NCBI RefSeq assembly: GCF_018476905.1
Contig: NZ_JAHCVK010000007.1
Coordinates: 57,709-121,708 of the forward strand
DNA length: 64,000 nucleotides
Reading direction: 5' to 3'
Source of the DNA: Geomobilimonas luticola
Lineage (GTDB): Bacteria > Desulfobacterota > Desulfuromonadia > Geobacterales > Geobacteraceae
Shown here: positions 8,661-17,766 of the stretch, one piece after another
Numbering within the stretch: position 1 is the stretch's first letter
Layout: each line of letters opens with the position of its first letter
The notes under the pieces: model-generated
The model's database searches: none
Seen by the model: only the letters and a program-made list of their open reading frames with translations
What the model was told of the DNA's origin: nothing
Program-made: the position numbers and the translations under genes

Positions 8661-11243
8661 TCAGGATGCCGCCTGGGAAAGCCCGGTGATTTTGTTCAGT
8701 GCCTTAAGGCGGTGCTGTTCGTCGCCGGGGAGTTCGACCTCGTCCATCATGAAACCGACATGCTCGGAGAACGTGACGGCGTCTTGGACGATCTTCCGGC
8801 AATTGGACTCGTCGGTCGGCTGGAAGCTGGGGGCGTAGACGAGGACATGCTTGTCCTCGGAGAGCTGGAGCGCTACATACACTTTCCAGGCTTTGCCTTG
8901 ATGGAGCGCACACAGAAACGCCGTGCACTTCTGGGCCGAAAAGCCTTCCGGTGTGATCCTGGCATTGTTGATGGATTTGTAGAGCGTGGTGATTTCAGCC
9001 GGTGATGTATATGAAATGCAGCTCTGGGAACGGTCTAACTTGAACGTGGTTATGGGATCGTTTGAGTGACCGAAGAAATCCGCGCCACTCCCCTCGGAGG
9101 ATGAAAACTGCCCAAAACCGGCATTGCCTGAAAGGGCTTCGATGGTTGCCTGGCGCCGCTGTTCGGCTTCCGCAGCAGCGATAGGATCGAAATCCGCTTC
9201 CTGCTCGACGGAAGCAGCCTTGTCCTCCGAACGGGACTCTTCATCGGCTTTTTTCGCCGCTTCCCACTCCGCCAGCTGGCGCTCCCATGCCGCTTTCTTT
9301 TCGGCCTTGAGCCTCTCCTCCGCGGTCAGCTCGGCTTCCTGCCGCTCTTTCTTTTCCTGCTTGATGGCCCGGTGCGCCCGTTCGGCCGCCGCCAGTTCCG
9401 CTTCGGCTTTCTCCTGCTCTGCCTGCTCCGCGGCAGCTTTTTCGGCCGCCGCCTGTTCCGCAGCCCGGCGCTTCTCTTCGATTTTTGCCAGTGAAAGCCG
9501 TTCCTGCTCTTTTGTCGCCCGTTCAAGTTCTTCCTGTCCGACATCTTCGGCAGCAGGAATTCCACGGGCAGGCTCGATGTCCGGTTTTGCCGTCGTCCTC
9601 TGAATCGACGCAGGAGGGGGTTCAACCGCCTCTTCTTCAAGCATTTCCGGCTCTTCCTCCGCCGGCTGACCGTCCTCCGTCGTGGCGTCCGTCGTGGGGG
9701 GAGTGTATCTGCCGCTCAGAACGGCCAGGATCGCCGACCGTTCCTCGTCGGCACGACCCGCGGCCCGTCGCGTGATCTCTGCCTTTTCGGCGGCGGCGGC
9801 TGCCATCTCCGTTTTCATTGCCGCCAGCTCTTCTGTGGCCACGCGGATTGCCGCCGTCTTCTCGGCGAGGAGGCGCTCCTCTTCCTCCGTTTCGGCAATC
9901 AGCTGCTCCCGCAGGGCCAGGGTCTCCTGAAGCTCCTCCGCTGTGGAGCTTTCCAGGGTGATGCTCTGTTCAAGGAACTGCTGGTTCTCCATCTTTTGGG
10001 AGGTCAGGCGCTCGATTTCCTCTTTGAGTTTATCGATTTCCCGGCGTGCCGCCTCACCTGCATCCGCCTTTTCCCTACCAAGCTGCTCCATTTCGGCGTT
10101 TTCGGCGGTCAATCGCTCGACCTCGGCGCGCACCTCGGCCACCTGTTCGAAGATGGCCTGTTCCGCAGAAGACGCTTCGTGGAACACTTCTTCATGTTCT
10201 GCCGTCACGCCCAAGAGGCGTTCCAGTTCGGCGGTGATGGCGGCGAATTCTTCGGCAGCGGCCTGTTCAGCTGCTCCCTTCTCCGCCGCCAGTTGCTCCA
10301 TCTCCCTCAGTTCCACGGTCCGGTGCTTCAGGTCGGTCCGGGCCGCTTCAAGTTTCTCGGCCAGCTTCTGCTCGGCAATCTCCCGTTCGGCGATGAGACG
10401 CTGCTGTTCCGCCGTCGCCGCCAACAGGCGGTCGAGCTCTTTCGTGATGGCGGTCAGTTCTTTCGAAGCGGCCTTCTCGGCAGCAGCCATCTCTTCCATG
10501 TGCCGCGTGTGGTCGGCGCTGATGGAAGATAACCCCGCAGCATCGGCCTGGGCCTGTTTCAACAGTTCCGAGGTCGTGGCAATGGAAGCCTGAACGGCCG
10601 CAAGGTCCCGGGCCTGTTCCGCCGCGGCCTTCTCACGTTTCGCCTCGGCGGCTGCCTGCTCGGCAACTGACCGTTCCAGTTCCTTCCGTTCTTCCTCAAG
10701 GCGCTTCCGCTCCGATTCGGCAGCCTTCTGTTCCGCGGCGAGCTTTTCCTGTTCCGCTTTTTCCTCGATCCCCTGGTCCGGTTTTGCCGCCGGTTTCGCC
10801 TGGGGACCTGCACCGCCACTCCCTTGCGGTTCTGCGGCTGCCGACGGTTTAGGCGCGGTCTTTCTAAGCGAGCCGGGGGGGACGAGGATGCGGACATCCT
10901 TGATGATAACTTCCCGCAGGGCCTTGCTGTATTTAAGGTTGATCTCGCTCAGCTGGAATCCCATTTCCTCCACATCGGCGATGACTTCCTTGAGGGTTTT
11001 TGCATATGCCGTCATGCTATCCGGCTGTTTCGCAGGGGTATAGATGAAGATCTTGTTGTCCCTCGAAACAAGTCCGACATAGATGCGGGGAGTTTCATCC
11101 TGCTTGATCCCGCAGAGAAAAGCGGTGCACGGCTGTTTTGACAACCCCTCCGGCGAAGCTATGGCAGCCGTGGAACGGTGCACTTCCAGTACTTCGTCTT
11201 CAGCAGCTTCGATCGCTTGCAACGACTTGTCGAGGGTAAGCAT
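8661..11243 (-). CDS. Large coiled-coil protein with the same domain at both ends, unknown function
   Basis: An 860-residue protein I cannot assign to a family. Residues 1-115 and about 735-850 are clearly similar: SPEGLSKQPCTAFLCGIKQ versus TPEGFSAQKCTAFLCALHQ, RIYVGLVSRDNKIFIYTPA versus KVYVALQLSEDKHVLVYAP, and VEEMGFQLSEI versus SEHVGFMMDEV. Between them is a roughly 600-residue Ala/Glu/Lys/Arg-rich heptad region broken by a short Pro/Gly-rich linker near 130-160 and a less helical stretch near 530-590. There is no signal peptide or membrane segment, so a cytoplasmic scaffold is likely by inference. It is a single gene, downstream of no obvious operon, and reads towards the bioB promoter region. 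Confidence 0.8.
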   Translation of the reverse strand: MLTLDKSLQAIEAAEDEVLEVHRSTAAIASPEGLSKQPCTAFLCGIKQDETPRIYVGLVSRDNKIFIYTPAKQPDSMTAYAKTLKEVIADVEEMGFQLSEINLKYSKALREVIIKDVRILVPPGSLRKTAPKPSAAAEPQGSGGAGPQAKPAAKPDQGIEEKAEQEKLAAEQKAAESERKRLEEERKELERSVAEQAAAEAKREKAAAEQARDLAAVQASIATTSELLKQAQADAAGLSSISADHTRHMEEMAAAEKAASKELTAITKELDRLLAATAEQQRLIAEREIAEQKLAEKLEAARTDLKHRTVELREMEQLAAEKGAAEQAAAEEFAAITAELERLLGVTAEHEEVFHEASSAEQAIFEQVAEVRAEVERLTAENAEMEQLGREKADAGEAARREIDKLKEEIERLTSQKMENQQFLEQSITLESSTAEELQETLALREQLIAETEEEERLLAEKTAAIRVATEELAAMKTEMAAAAAEKAEITRRAAGRADEERSAILAVLSGRYTPPTTDATTEDGQPAEEEPEMLEEEAVEPPPASIQRTTAKPDIEPARGIPAAEDVGQEELERATKEQERLSLAKIEEKRRAAEQAAAEKAAAEQAEQEKAEAELAAAERAHRAIKQEKKERQEAELTAEERLKAEKKAAWERQLAEWEAAKKADEESRSEDKAASVEQEADFDPIAAAEAEQRRQATIEALSGNAGFGQFSSSEGSGADFFGHSNDPITTFKLDRSQSCISYTSPAEITTLYKSINNARITPEGFSAQKCTAFLCALHQGKAWKVYVALQLSEDKHVLVYAPSFQPTDESNCRKIVQDAVTFSEHVGFMMDEVELPGDEQHRLKALNKITGLSQAAS

Positions 11244-11498
11244 GGTCGCACTCTCTGGAATGGTTGTCAGGGATTCAGCTCCCCATCGTCATGAACGATA
11301 GTGAACTGAGCCGCTATTTACTGGAAAAATAGCAAAGTGACGGTGGCAAGTCAATTCGATATTACTCTGTGCATCTTTTCGCTGACACTATGCCGGAACC
11401 ATTGTTACAGGGGATCCCGCCGGGTCTAATTTTGGCTTGCATCTGTCCGAAGCTGCTGATATTTTGGCGCGACACAATCCAAGGAGGATGCGAGATAC

Positions 11499-13184
<1,686 letters not shown>

Positions 13185-13214
13185 GGTGGGCAGACAGTGT
13201 GAAGAACAGGGAAG

Positions 13215-13242
13215 GGGCCGTGCAGGAATGCGCGGCCTTTTT
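13215..13242 (+). terminator. Rho-independent terminator after ettA
   Basis: A GGGCCG / CGGCC hairpin with a 12-base loop followed by TTTTT lies 30 bases after the ettA stop. Confidence 0.75.
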
Positions 13243-13263
13243 CATTCGGATGCCGGCGATACG

Positions 13264-14631
13264 TCAGAAATCCAGCGGGCTTCGTGCCTCTTTGATGGTC
13301 CTGACCGGCACACAGTGGGTGTAGATCATTGTTGTTTTAAGGCTGGCATGGCCGAGCTTGGTCTGGATGGTGCGGATGTCGTAACCGGCCTGCAGGAGGT
13401 GGGTGGCGAAAGAGTGGCGGAAGGTATGGGCCGTAACCCGTTTGGGAATGCCGGCCTTGCGTACTGCGAGGTAGAGCGCCTTCTGCAGCCGTGATTCATG
13501 GACATGTGCCCGCCGCCGCTCGCCATTCTCCTCCACCAGCGCCAGCTCCTTCTGCGGAAAGAACCACTGATGCACCAACTCCTTGGGTGCCTTGGGATAT
13601 TTTTTCTCAACGGCATCATCCAGAAAGACTCCGTCGTACCCCTCTTCCAGATCCTTAGCATGCAGATCGTTCACCCGCTTCATCTGTCTCTGAAGTTCAT
13701 CCCTGCTCGATTCCGGCAGCGGCACGGTCCGGTCCTTCTTCCCCTTGCCGTGCACCGTCAACACACCCGCATCGAAATTGAAATCCCGAACCCGGAGTTG
13801 CAGGCACTCGAACAGTCGAAGGCCGCAGCCGAACAAGAGTTTCACGATGAGGTTGTAGGGATAGTAGAGATGGGCAAGGATGCTGTCGATCTCTTCCCGG
13901 GAGAGCACAACCGGAATATAGAGCGACTTCTTCGCCCGTGGTACACCGCGCAGCTCACCGAAGTCGCGCTTCAGGGCATGGCGAAAGAGAAACAGAAGAG
14001 AATTGAACGCCTGGTTCTGAGTAGATGCGGCTACATGGCATTTCACCGCCAGAAAGGTGAGGTACTCCTTAACATCATCGGTAGTCAACTCCTCCGGCGA
14101 CTTGTTCTTCAGGAAGCGCTGGAACTGCCGCGACCATTTGGCGTATGTCTGAAGTGTTTTGCGGGAATAATGGCGCACTTTGATTTCATCCGCCAACTTC
14201 GACATGACCTCATCCCACTCGGGTGACGTGGATTTTTCTTGGTAGCCGGCCGTGTTATAGAACGACTTGCCGGGAATAGTCCCTTGCCGAGATTGCTCTG
14301 TGACTTCAGTGCGCCGGTTCTGAGGCTGCGCTGTTGTAACATCCAGTGCCGGCGGTTGGCTCGCCGCTCCGCCCCGAACCATAGCCAAAAAGAGTGACAC
14401 AGCCTTCTTCGCCTGTGTACGCTTCTCCTCCGATTGCCCTTTCTGGTGAAGCTTGTTCAGGAACAAACGAATCCGCTCGTCCTCATCCCCAGTAATCTGG
14501 TACTTCTCGCAGAAATCAAGGAAGTAACGCAGCCACTTCAGGCAGTCGGCAAAATCACAGTCTGTGACGCCGTTGATGACACAATACGACCGGTACTGTT
14601 TGAAAAGATGGTTCGGTAACAGAATCATCAT
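13264..14631 (-). CDS. intI: Integron integrase, IntI-type tyrosine recombinase
   Basis: A 455-residue site-specific recombinase that would excise and insert gene cassettes by attC x attI recombination. The catalytic domain shows the first Arg in GCGLRLFECLQLRVRDF, HTFRHSFATHLL (H-x-x-R), LGHAS and the nucleophile in TMIYTHC. It carries the IntI-specific extra patch between the active-site boxes (FFPQKELALVEENGERRRAH) and KVRHYSRKTLQTYAKW in the core-binding domain. The N-terminal 120 residues extend beyond the roughly 320-340 of class 1 integrases and include a low-similarity linker. It is divergent from the cassettes, the standard integron arrangement. Expression control is not evident; no clear LexA site was recognised. 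Confidence 0.9.
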   Translation of the reverse strand: MMILLPNHLFKQYRSYCVINGVTDCDFADCLKWLRYFLDFCEKYQITGDEDERIRLFLNKLHQKGQSEEKRTQAKKAVSLFLAMVRGGAASQPPALDVTTAQPQNRRTEVTEQSRQGTIPGKSFYNTAGYQEKSTSPEWDEVMSKLADEIKVRHYSRKTLQTYAKWSRQFQRFLKNKSPEELTTDDVKEYLTFLAVKCHVAASTQNQAFNSLLFLFRHALKRDFGELRGVPRAKKSLYIPVVLSREEIDSILAHLYYPYNLIVKLLFGCGLRLFECLQLRVRDFNFDAGVLTVHGKGKKDRTVPLPESSRDELQRQMKRVNDLHAKDLEEGYDGVFLDDAVEKKYPKAPKELVHQWFFPQKELALVEENGERRRAHVHESRLQKALYLAVRKAGIPKRVTAHTFRHSFATHLLQAGYDIRTIQTKLGHASLKTTMIYTHCVPVRTIKEARSPLDF

Positions 14632-14708
14632 AATTCCTTGAAATTTTTTAATTCATGTATTACCAGAAATTGAGTATACTTTGCGACACATTTTCGAAAG
14701 GGGGCACG

Positions 14709-15062
14709 ATGAAAACTCGCCTCTGCCTCAAACCGGGTCAACGTGGCACCAAGCGTCTAACCGATAAATATGGCGATGCACTTGTGTGCGTCCGCTTCAG
14801 ATATGATGCAGCAACCCGGCAGCGACTGAAAACCGTAGAACTGATAGTCGAGCGGACAGAATGGCAGCCACCTCCACAGAAATTTACGGCGGACTCACTT
14901 GTTGCAGTAAAAATCGAAGGCTATGAAACCGACCTCCGCAAACAAGTCAAAGAAGCCGGTGGGAAATGGAAACCTGATCAGAAACTTTGGTATGTGCGAT
15001 ACGGCAATATTACAGGGACAGCCCTCGAAAAGCATATACATATAGATGCAATGGATAAGTAG
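14709..15062 (+). CDS. Conserved hypothetical protein between intI and the first cassette core
   Basis: A 117-residue basic soluble protein (KTRLCLKPGQRGTKRLTDKY... WKPDQKLWYVRYG). I recall similar proteins from other proteobacterial accessory regions but know no function. ATG 14709 is chosen because GGGGG lies 7 bases upstream; the frame is open to an ATG at 14655. It is encoded divergently from intI with 77 bases between them. Its last codons (KHIHIDA) are encoded by the first copy of the 18-bp repeat that recurs after its stop, which suggests the repeats and the gene end evolved together. It may be a leading cassette or part of the integron platform; no attC follows it directly. Confidence 0.7.
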   Translation: MKTRLCLKPGQRGTKRLTDKYGDALVCVRFRYDAATRQRLKTVELIVERTEWQPPPQKFTADSLVAVKIEGYETDLRKQVKEAGGKWKPDQKLWYVRYGNITGTALEKHIHIDAMDK

Positions 15063-15159
15063 CAAAAAACCGAAAAGCATCTACCGGTATATGCAAAAAT
15101 GTTATATACCTGTAGATGCTTGCATATACATGTAGATGCTTGCGTCTAAATATAGATAC
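15032..15159. repeat. Five-copy 18-bp iteron-like repeat cluster
   Basis: The unit is GCATATAC-NN-GTAGATGC, itself an imperfect palindrome. Copies lie at 15032-15049, 15077-15094 (reverse orientation), 15102-15119, 15122-15139 and 15142-15159 (most diverged). The last three begin exactly 20 bases apart, that is two helical turns, so the same face of the DNA would be presented. The first copy is inside the coding end of the 14709 gene. The cluster ends 5 bases before the attI-like core at 15164. Its role is unknown. Confidence 0.85.
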
Positions 15160-15163
15160 ACCG

Positions 15164-15190
15164 GTCTAACCGGTCAATAACGAGTTGGCT
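15164..15190 (+). other. attI-like simple recombination site
   Basis: GTCTAAC (15164-15170) and GTTGGCT (15184-15190) form an inverted core pair with a short spacer, the layout of an integron attI simple site. Cassette 1 would begin after the G at 15184. Just upstream the hexamer ACCGGT occurs twice. The attI call rests on position between intI and the first attC-bounded cassette and is inference. Confidence 0.55.
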
Positions 15191-15199
15191 GGAGAAAAT

Positions 15200-15433
15200 A
15201 TGAAATTGTTGCCATACGATACATTTGACCTAGTTGTGCCTGAACCATTGCCACAGGTGAGAGAAAGACTTATGGAGAATGTTGGGCCGCGGAGTTTCTG
15301 GAGTATTTTCTCGTCAGCTAAAGAACGGCCATTTACCGGCAAAGTCGAGGAAAACACATTTAAAATCTATAGAATAATCTATACCATTTGGGACAATATC
15401 AACGAGCGATTGTATATTTTGACAAATTATTGA
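15200..15433 (+). CDS. Cassette 1 protein, unknown function
   Basis: A 77-residue hypothetical protein, start at the ATG after TGGAGA. It has an aromatic-rich C-terminus (FKIYRIIYTIWDNINERLYI) and no signal peptide. It lies directly after the attI-like core, so it may be transcribed from an integron promoter. The stop is followed by about 90 non-coding bases up to attC. Composition is AT-richer than the core genes, as for most cassettes. No family recognised. Confidence 0.6.
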   Translation: MKLLPYDTFDLVVPEPLPQVRERLMENVGPRSFWSIFSSAKERPFTGKVEENTFKIYRIIYTIWDNINERLYILTNY

Positions 15434-15521
15434 AATTAATGCCTGACAGGCAGGCAACAATAGAGTTCAGAAACAAAGCCACTGCGCAACTCAACCTTCA
15501 AACAGTAGGTTAAGTACAAAT

Positions 15522-15584
15522 GTCCAACCCGCGGCGGCACGCGGTCTTCGCTACGCTCCGCCGGTGCGCCTTATGACGTTGGCA
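15522..15584 (+). other. attC site of cassette 1
   Basis: R'' core GTCCAAC and R' core GTTGGCA flank a stem in which GGCGGCAC faces GTGCGCC, leaving one unpaired G as is typical for attC. The inner GC-rich part is a variable loop. This site is similar in sequence to the one at 18333, so both belong to one attC family. Confidence 0.85.
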
Positions 15585-15593
15585 GGAAAACAA

Positions 15594-15854
15594 ATGAAAC
15601 CGAAAGAATCAAATCAAAGCGGTATTGCTCTTATCGAGCTATTGCTCATCATTGGAATTGTTCTTACCGTCCTCCGATTCGTTTTTGCACACAAGATAGT
15701 AGAATGGGAAGACAACGTAGTTCGGTTTTTCGGTATCGACCCTATAGCATATCGTCTAGCGTTCGGAGCCGGGTTCATCTGCTTCATCGTGTTTGTTGCC
15801 GTACAGAGGAGAATGAGTCGAAAGAAAAACAAGCGGATAATTGGAAAAGATTAA
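15594..15854 (+). CDS. Cassette 2 membrane protein with a prepilin-like N-terminus
   Basis: An 86-residue protein with a 10-residue hydrophilic leader ending NQSG, followed by IALIELLLIIGIVLTV. This fits the type III (type IV pilin) signal pattern: Gly before the cleavage point, hydrophobic +1, Glu at +5, then a hydrophobic helix. A second hydrophobic helix (FGAGFICFIVFVAV) and a basic tail follow, unlike ordinary pseudopilins. It may be a short membrane protein whose start imitates a prepilin by chance. It starts 11 bases inside the cassette. No named family recognised. Confidence 0.6.
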   Translation: MKPKESNQSGIALIELLLIIGIVLTVLRFVFAHKIVEWEDNVVRFFGIDPIAYRLAFGAGFICFIVFVAVQRRMSRKKNKRIIGKD

Positions 15855-15902
15855 AAACGTCTCGTTATGCGGGGGTGTAATGGTCACTGGCAAAACAAAG
15901 CA

Positions 15903-16229
15903 TCATTTCCCTAACAATCTAAGCATTGCAGCGTGATAAGCCGCCAAGTCTTCTCTGCGGTCGATTGCCAGCACAAGGACGACAAGGACATCGTCCTCAA
16001 CCAGATAGACCAAGCGGTATCCTTGTTTGCGCAACTTGATCTTGTAACAGCCACGCAAGTCGCCATGCAACTCCGCACCTGGCATATGAGGTTGCTCCAG
16101 ACGTTTTTTTAGCGCCTTGCGCAGAGGTTCCTTTATGCTGCCGTCAAGGGTCTGCCATTCCTTGAGAGCATCTGGCACGAATTTGAGGCGGTATATGGTT
16201 TCCCCTTTGTCGGCTTTAGACGGTGTCAA
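15903..16229 (-). CDS. RelE/StbE-family toxin of a type II toxin-antitoxin module
   Basis: RelE-family toxins are ribosome-dependent mRNA endonucleases. The 108-residue protein has the fold signature YRLKFVPDALKEWQ, the basic strand LRGCYKIKLRKQGYRLVY and VLAIDRREDLAAYHAA. It likely starts at a TTG (16229) that overlaps the antitoxin end by 14 bases, so the two are translationally coupled, antitoxin first. Orientation is opposite to the cassette array, with its own promoter. Closest known pair is StbD/StbE (a RelB/RelE relative). Confidence 0.85.
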   Translation of the reverse strand: MTPSKADKGETIYRLKFVPDALKEWQTLDGSIKEPLRKALKKRLEQPHMPGAELHGDLRGCYKIKLRKQGYRLVYLVEDDVLVVLVLAIDRREDLAAYHAAMLRLLGK

Positions 16230-16473
16230 TGTCTACCTCGACACTCCGATCTTTTTGTGAAAGCCGATGCCGGACAAGCTCTGTCAGATCCCGGTCAGCA
16301 AGGGCTTCGACCAACATTTCGAAGATTTTAGGTGTGACCATATAAAATGCCGGTCGGTTATGGTTAAGGATCGCCACCGGTTTTTCTCCGGCGACGCGGA
16401 GTACCTGCGACGGATTTTTCTTGAATTCCGACATGCTAATAGAAAAATCGGCGTAAATGGTGTCCATGTTCAT
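16216..16473 (-). CDS. StbD/RelB-like antitoxin
   Basis: An 85-residue Phd/YefM/StbD-type antitoxin: SISMSEFKKNPSQVL at the DNA-binding N-terminus, then PVAILNHNRPAFYMV, the diagnostic StbD block, and an acidic toxin-binding tail (DRSVEVDIDTV). GGAGG lies at good distance before the ATG. It precedes the toxin gene and probably autoregulates through the palindrome overlapping its promoter. Cassette-borne modules of this kind are known to stabilise large arrays in Vibrio. Confidence 0.85.
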   Translation of the reverse strand: MNMDTIYADFSISMSEFKKNPSQVLRVAGEKPVAILNHNRPAFYMVTPKIFEMLVEALADRDLTELVRHRLSQKDRSVEVDIDTV

Positions 16474-16490
16474 AATTGCCTCCTTTGTTC

Positions 16491-16526
16491 AGCTCTAAAT
16501 ATAGAGCTAATTACAGCGCTTTTCAA
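16491..16526 (-). promoter_or_regulatory. Sigma-70 promoter with overlapping operator for the StbDE-like module
   Basis: On the minus strand TTGAAA (16526-16521) and TATATT (16503-16498) are 17 bases apart. The -10 lies within a palindrome with 7-base arms AGCTCTA/TAGAGCT (16491-16508), a likely site for antitoxin autorepression. Confidence 0.75.
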
Positions 16527-16577
16527 GCCATTATTTGTCTATGAAAGGCCATAACTTATACAGAGCAGAAAAAACGA

Positions 16578-16629
16578 TGCCAACAATCGGGAAGACCGGT
16601 GAACCCGGTCACCCTCATCACCGTTGGGC
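16578..16629 (+). other. attC site of cassette 2
   Basis: R'' TGCCAAC exactly complements the start of cassette 2 (GTTGGCA at 15578), which shows that the 86-residue gene and the toxin-antitoxin pair lie in one cassette. The R' core is GTTGGGC. The centre forms a GACCGG/CCGGTC hairpin. Confidence 0.8.
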
Positions 16630-16640
16630 GAGGAAAATAA

Positions 16641-16934
16641 ATGCCACCAGAAATTCCAAATCCAGATGATCCGATAACGCCACGAATAGTTAAATGGATC
16701 GTTTTCCCTATACTTGTAGCCTTTCTTATTTCAATGGCTTTCGATCTGCAAATCAATCAATGGAAATGCAGTAGAGAAGCAAAAAGGCAAGGATACCTTG
16801 AAGGTGAGTATTTCCCGGCATACAGATTCACCCCAGCCAGTTGCGTATGTAGAAAGAAAATCCTGCCAGACGGAACGGTAGATGTTTACGCAAAACTGGT
16901 GATTGATCTTCAAAATAAGAAGCTGAGCTGGTAA
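16641..16934 (+). CDS. Cassette 3 protein, single membrane segment, unknown function
   Basis: A 97-residue protein with a transmembrane helix at about residues 18-36 (WIVFPILVAFLISMAF) and a C-terminal part of about 60 residues containing CVC and a strand-like LPDGTVDVYAKLVIDL. GAGG precedes the ATG. It is followed after 12 bases by a second gene in the same cassette. Family not recognised. Confidence 0.6.
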   Translation: MPPEIPNPDDPITPRIVKWIVFPILVAFLISMAFDLQINQWKCSREAKRQGYLEGEYFPAYRFTPASCVCRKKILPDGTVDVYAKLVIDLQNKKLSW

Positions 16935-16946
16935 AGGCGAACTATC

Positions 16947-17315
16947 ATGATTTGTCCACTGTGCAAAACGGAGTACCGAGAAGGTTACTATACCTGCGCT
17001 GATTGCTCCGTTCCTCTTGTAGAAAAACCTGAAGAGAATCAACCTAAAAAAAATCAAAAGGAAGAATTTTACGAAGGTGAATTCGTTGAAGTATTTCAGA
17101 CGACAGATCAATCCGACATTTTATCTGTGAAACTAGCCTTCGACGAAGAACAGATTCCGAACAACTTCTCGGGTGATTTCTTCCTCGGATACCGCCCAGG
17201 ACTGCTTGCTCGTTTTTTCGTGCCGACTGAGTTTGAGTTGAGGGCTGTGGAGGCCCTTAGAAAGTTGACCCTGAACACGGATGCCCAACGAGACCAGTGG
17301 ACCCGACCGCGATAA
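16947..17315 (+). CDS. Cassette 3 zinc-ribbon protein with DUF2007-like domain
   Basis: A 122-residue protein. The N-terminus is a zinc ribbon (CPLCKTEYREGYYTCADC). After a charged linker (about 28-45) comes a compact domain FVEVFQTTDQSDILSVKLAF followed by a LARFFVPTEFELRAVEAL end, resembling the DUF2007 putative signal-transducing domain, including its QSDILSVKLAFDEEQI helix. The stop codon is inside the attC site, so the last residues derive from attC sequence, a common feature of cassette genes. Function unknown. Confidence 0.65.
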   Translation: MICPLCKTEYREGYYTCADCSVPLVEKPEENQPKKNQKEEFYEGEFVEVFQTTDQSDILSVKLAFDEEQIPNNFSGDFFLGYRPGLLARFFVPTEFELRAVEALRKLTLNTDAQRDQWTRPR

Positions 17316-17348
17316 ACCCGCGCCGGGTCACCGGCCGAGCCGTTGGGT
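17283..17348 (+). other. attC site of cassette 3
   Basis: R'' GCCCAAC complements the start of its own cassette (GTTGGGC at 16623); R' is GTTGGGT. GTGGACCCG faces CGGGTCAC with one unpaired base. The 16947 gene ends inside it. Confidence 0.85.
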
Positions 17349-17358
17349 GAATATAAAA

Positions 17359-17664
17359 ATGACAATCAATGAAACCTTAAATATCGGCAACAAGATCTGC
17401 GTCACCGCCGCAACTATTTTCCCATTAACGACGGCATACATGCTTCTGATCCTTCGTCTAAACGGAGAAAATCCTATCCTCATGTTTGCGCGGAGCAAGT
17501 ACTCCGTAAGCTTTGACCTGAAGCTATTTGGATACATGCGGCAACGATATATTGAAATCAAAAAAGGCAGAGTAATTCCATGTCTGAATCTGATTTCGTG
17601 GTACGTCTTCTGGACCGCATTTGTGGTGAACTTCATCTTGCAGGTTATAGCTATGACAAGATGA
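17359..17664 (+). CDS. Cassette 4 membrane protein, unknown function
   Basis: A 101-residue protein with two predicted membrane helices, about residues 13-33 (VTAATIFPLTTAYMLLIL) and 80-98 (WYVFWTAFVVNFILQVIAM), separated by a basic loop. The ATG at 17359 follows the R' core by 11 bases; no strong ribosome-binding site is seen. Both termini are probably on the same side. No family recognised. Confidence 0.55.
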   Translation: MTINETLNIGNKICVTAATIFPLTTAYMLLILRLNGENPILMFARSKYSVSFDLKLFGYMRQRYIEIKKGRVIPCLNLISWYVFWTAFVVNFILQVIAMTR

Positions 17665-17665
17665 C

Positions 17666-17739
17666 ACCCAACCAGGGCCTTAGACGCCGACCGTGGCTGA
17701 GAAGCGCCCCGGCGCGGGTCAAGGCCCGGCCCGTTGGAC
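17666..17739 (+). other. attC site of cassette 4
   Basis: R'' ACCCAAC complements this cassette's start GTTGGGT; R' is GTTGGAC. The 74-bp site is near-identical in its arms to the one at 18760, defining a second attC family. Confidence 0.87.
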
Positions 17740-17766
17740 CACAATAAAATAGATTAGGATTTATAA

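Noticed and set aside
9124..10593. Long open frames on the plus strand opposite the coiled-coil gene
   Set aside because: They are Ser/Ala/Arg-rich mirror frames of an Ala/Glu-rich repeated coding region and have no supported start or family.
15032..15159. CRISPR array
   Set aside because: Repeats are 18 bp, imperfectly palindromic, with 2-27 base gaps and mixed orientation; no cas genes nearby.
15864..15870. GTTATGC as a full cassette boundary
   Set aside because: No R'' core or attC stem precedes it, and the outer cores of the surrounding cassette match each other; kept only as a possible scar.
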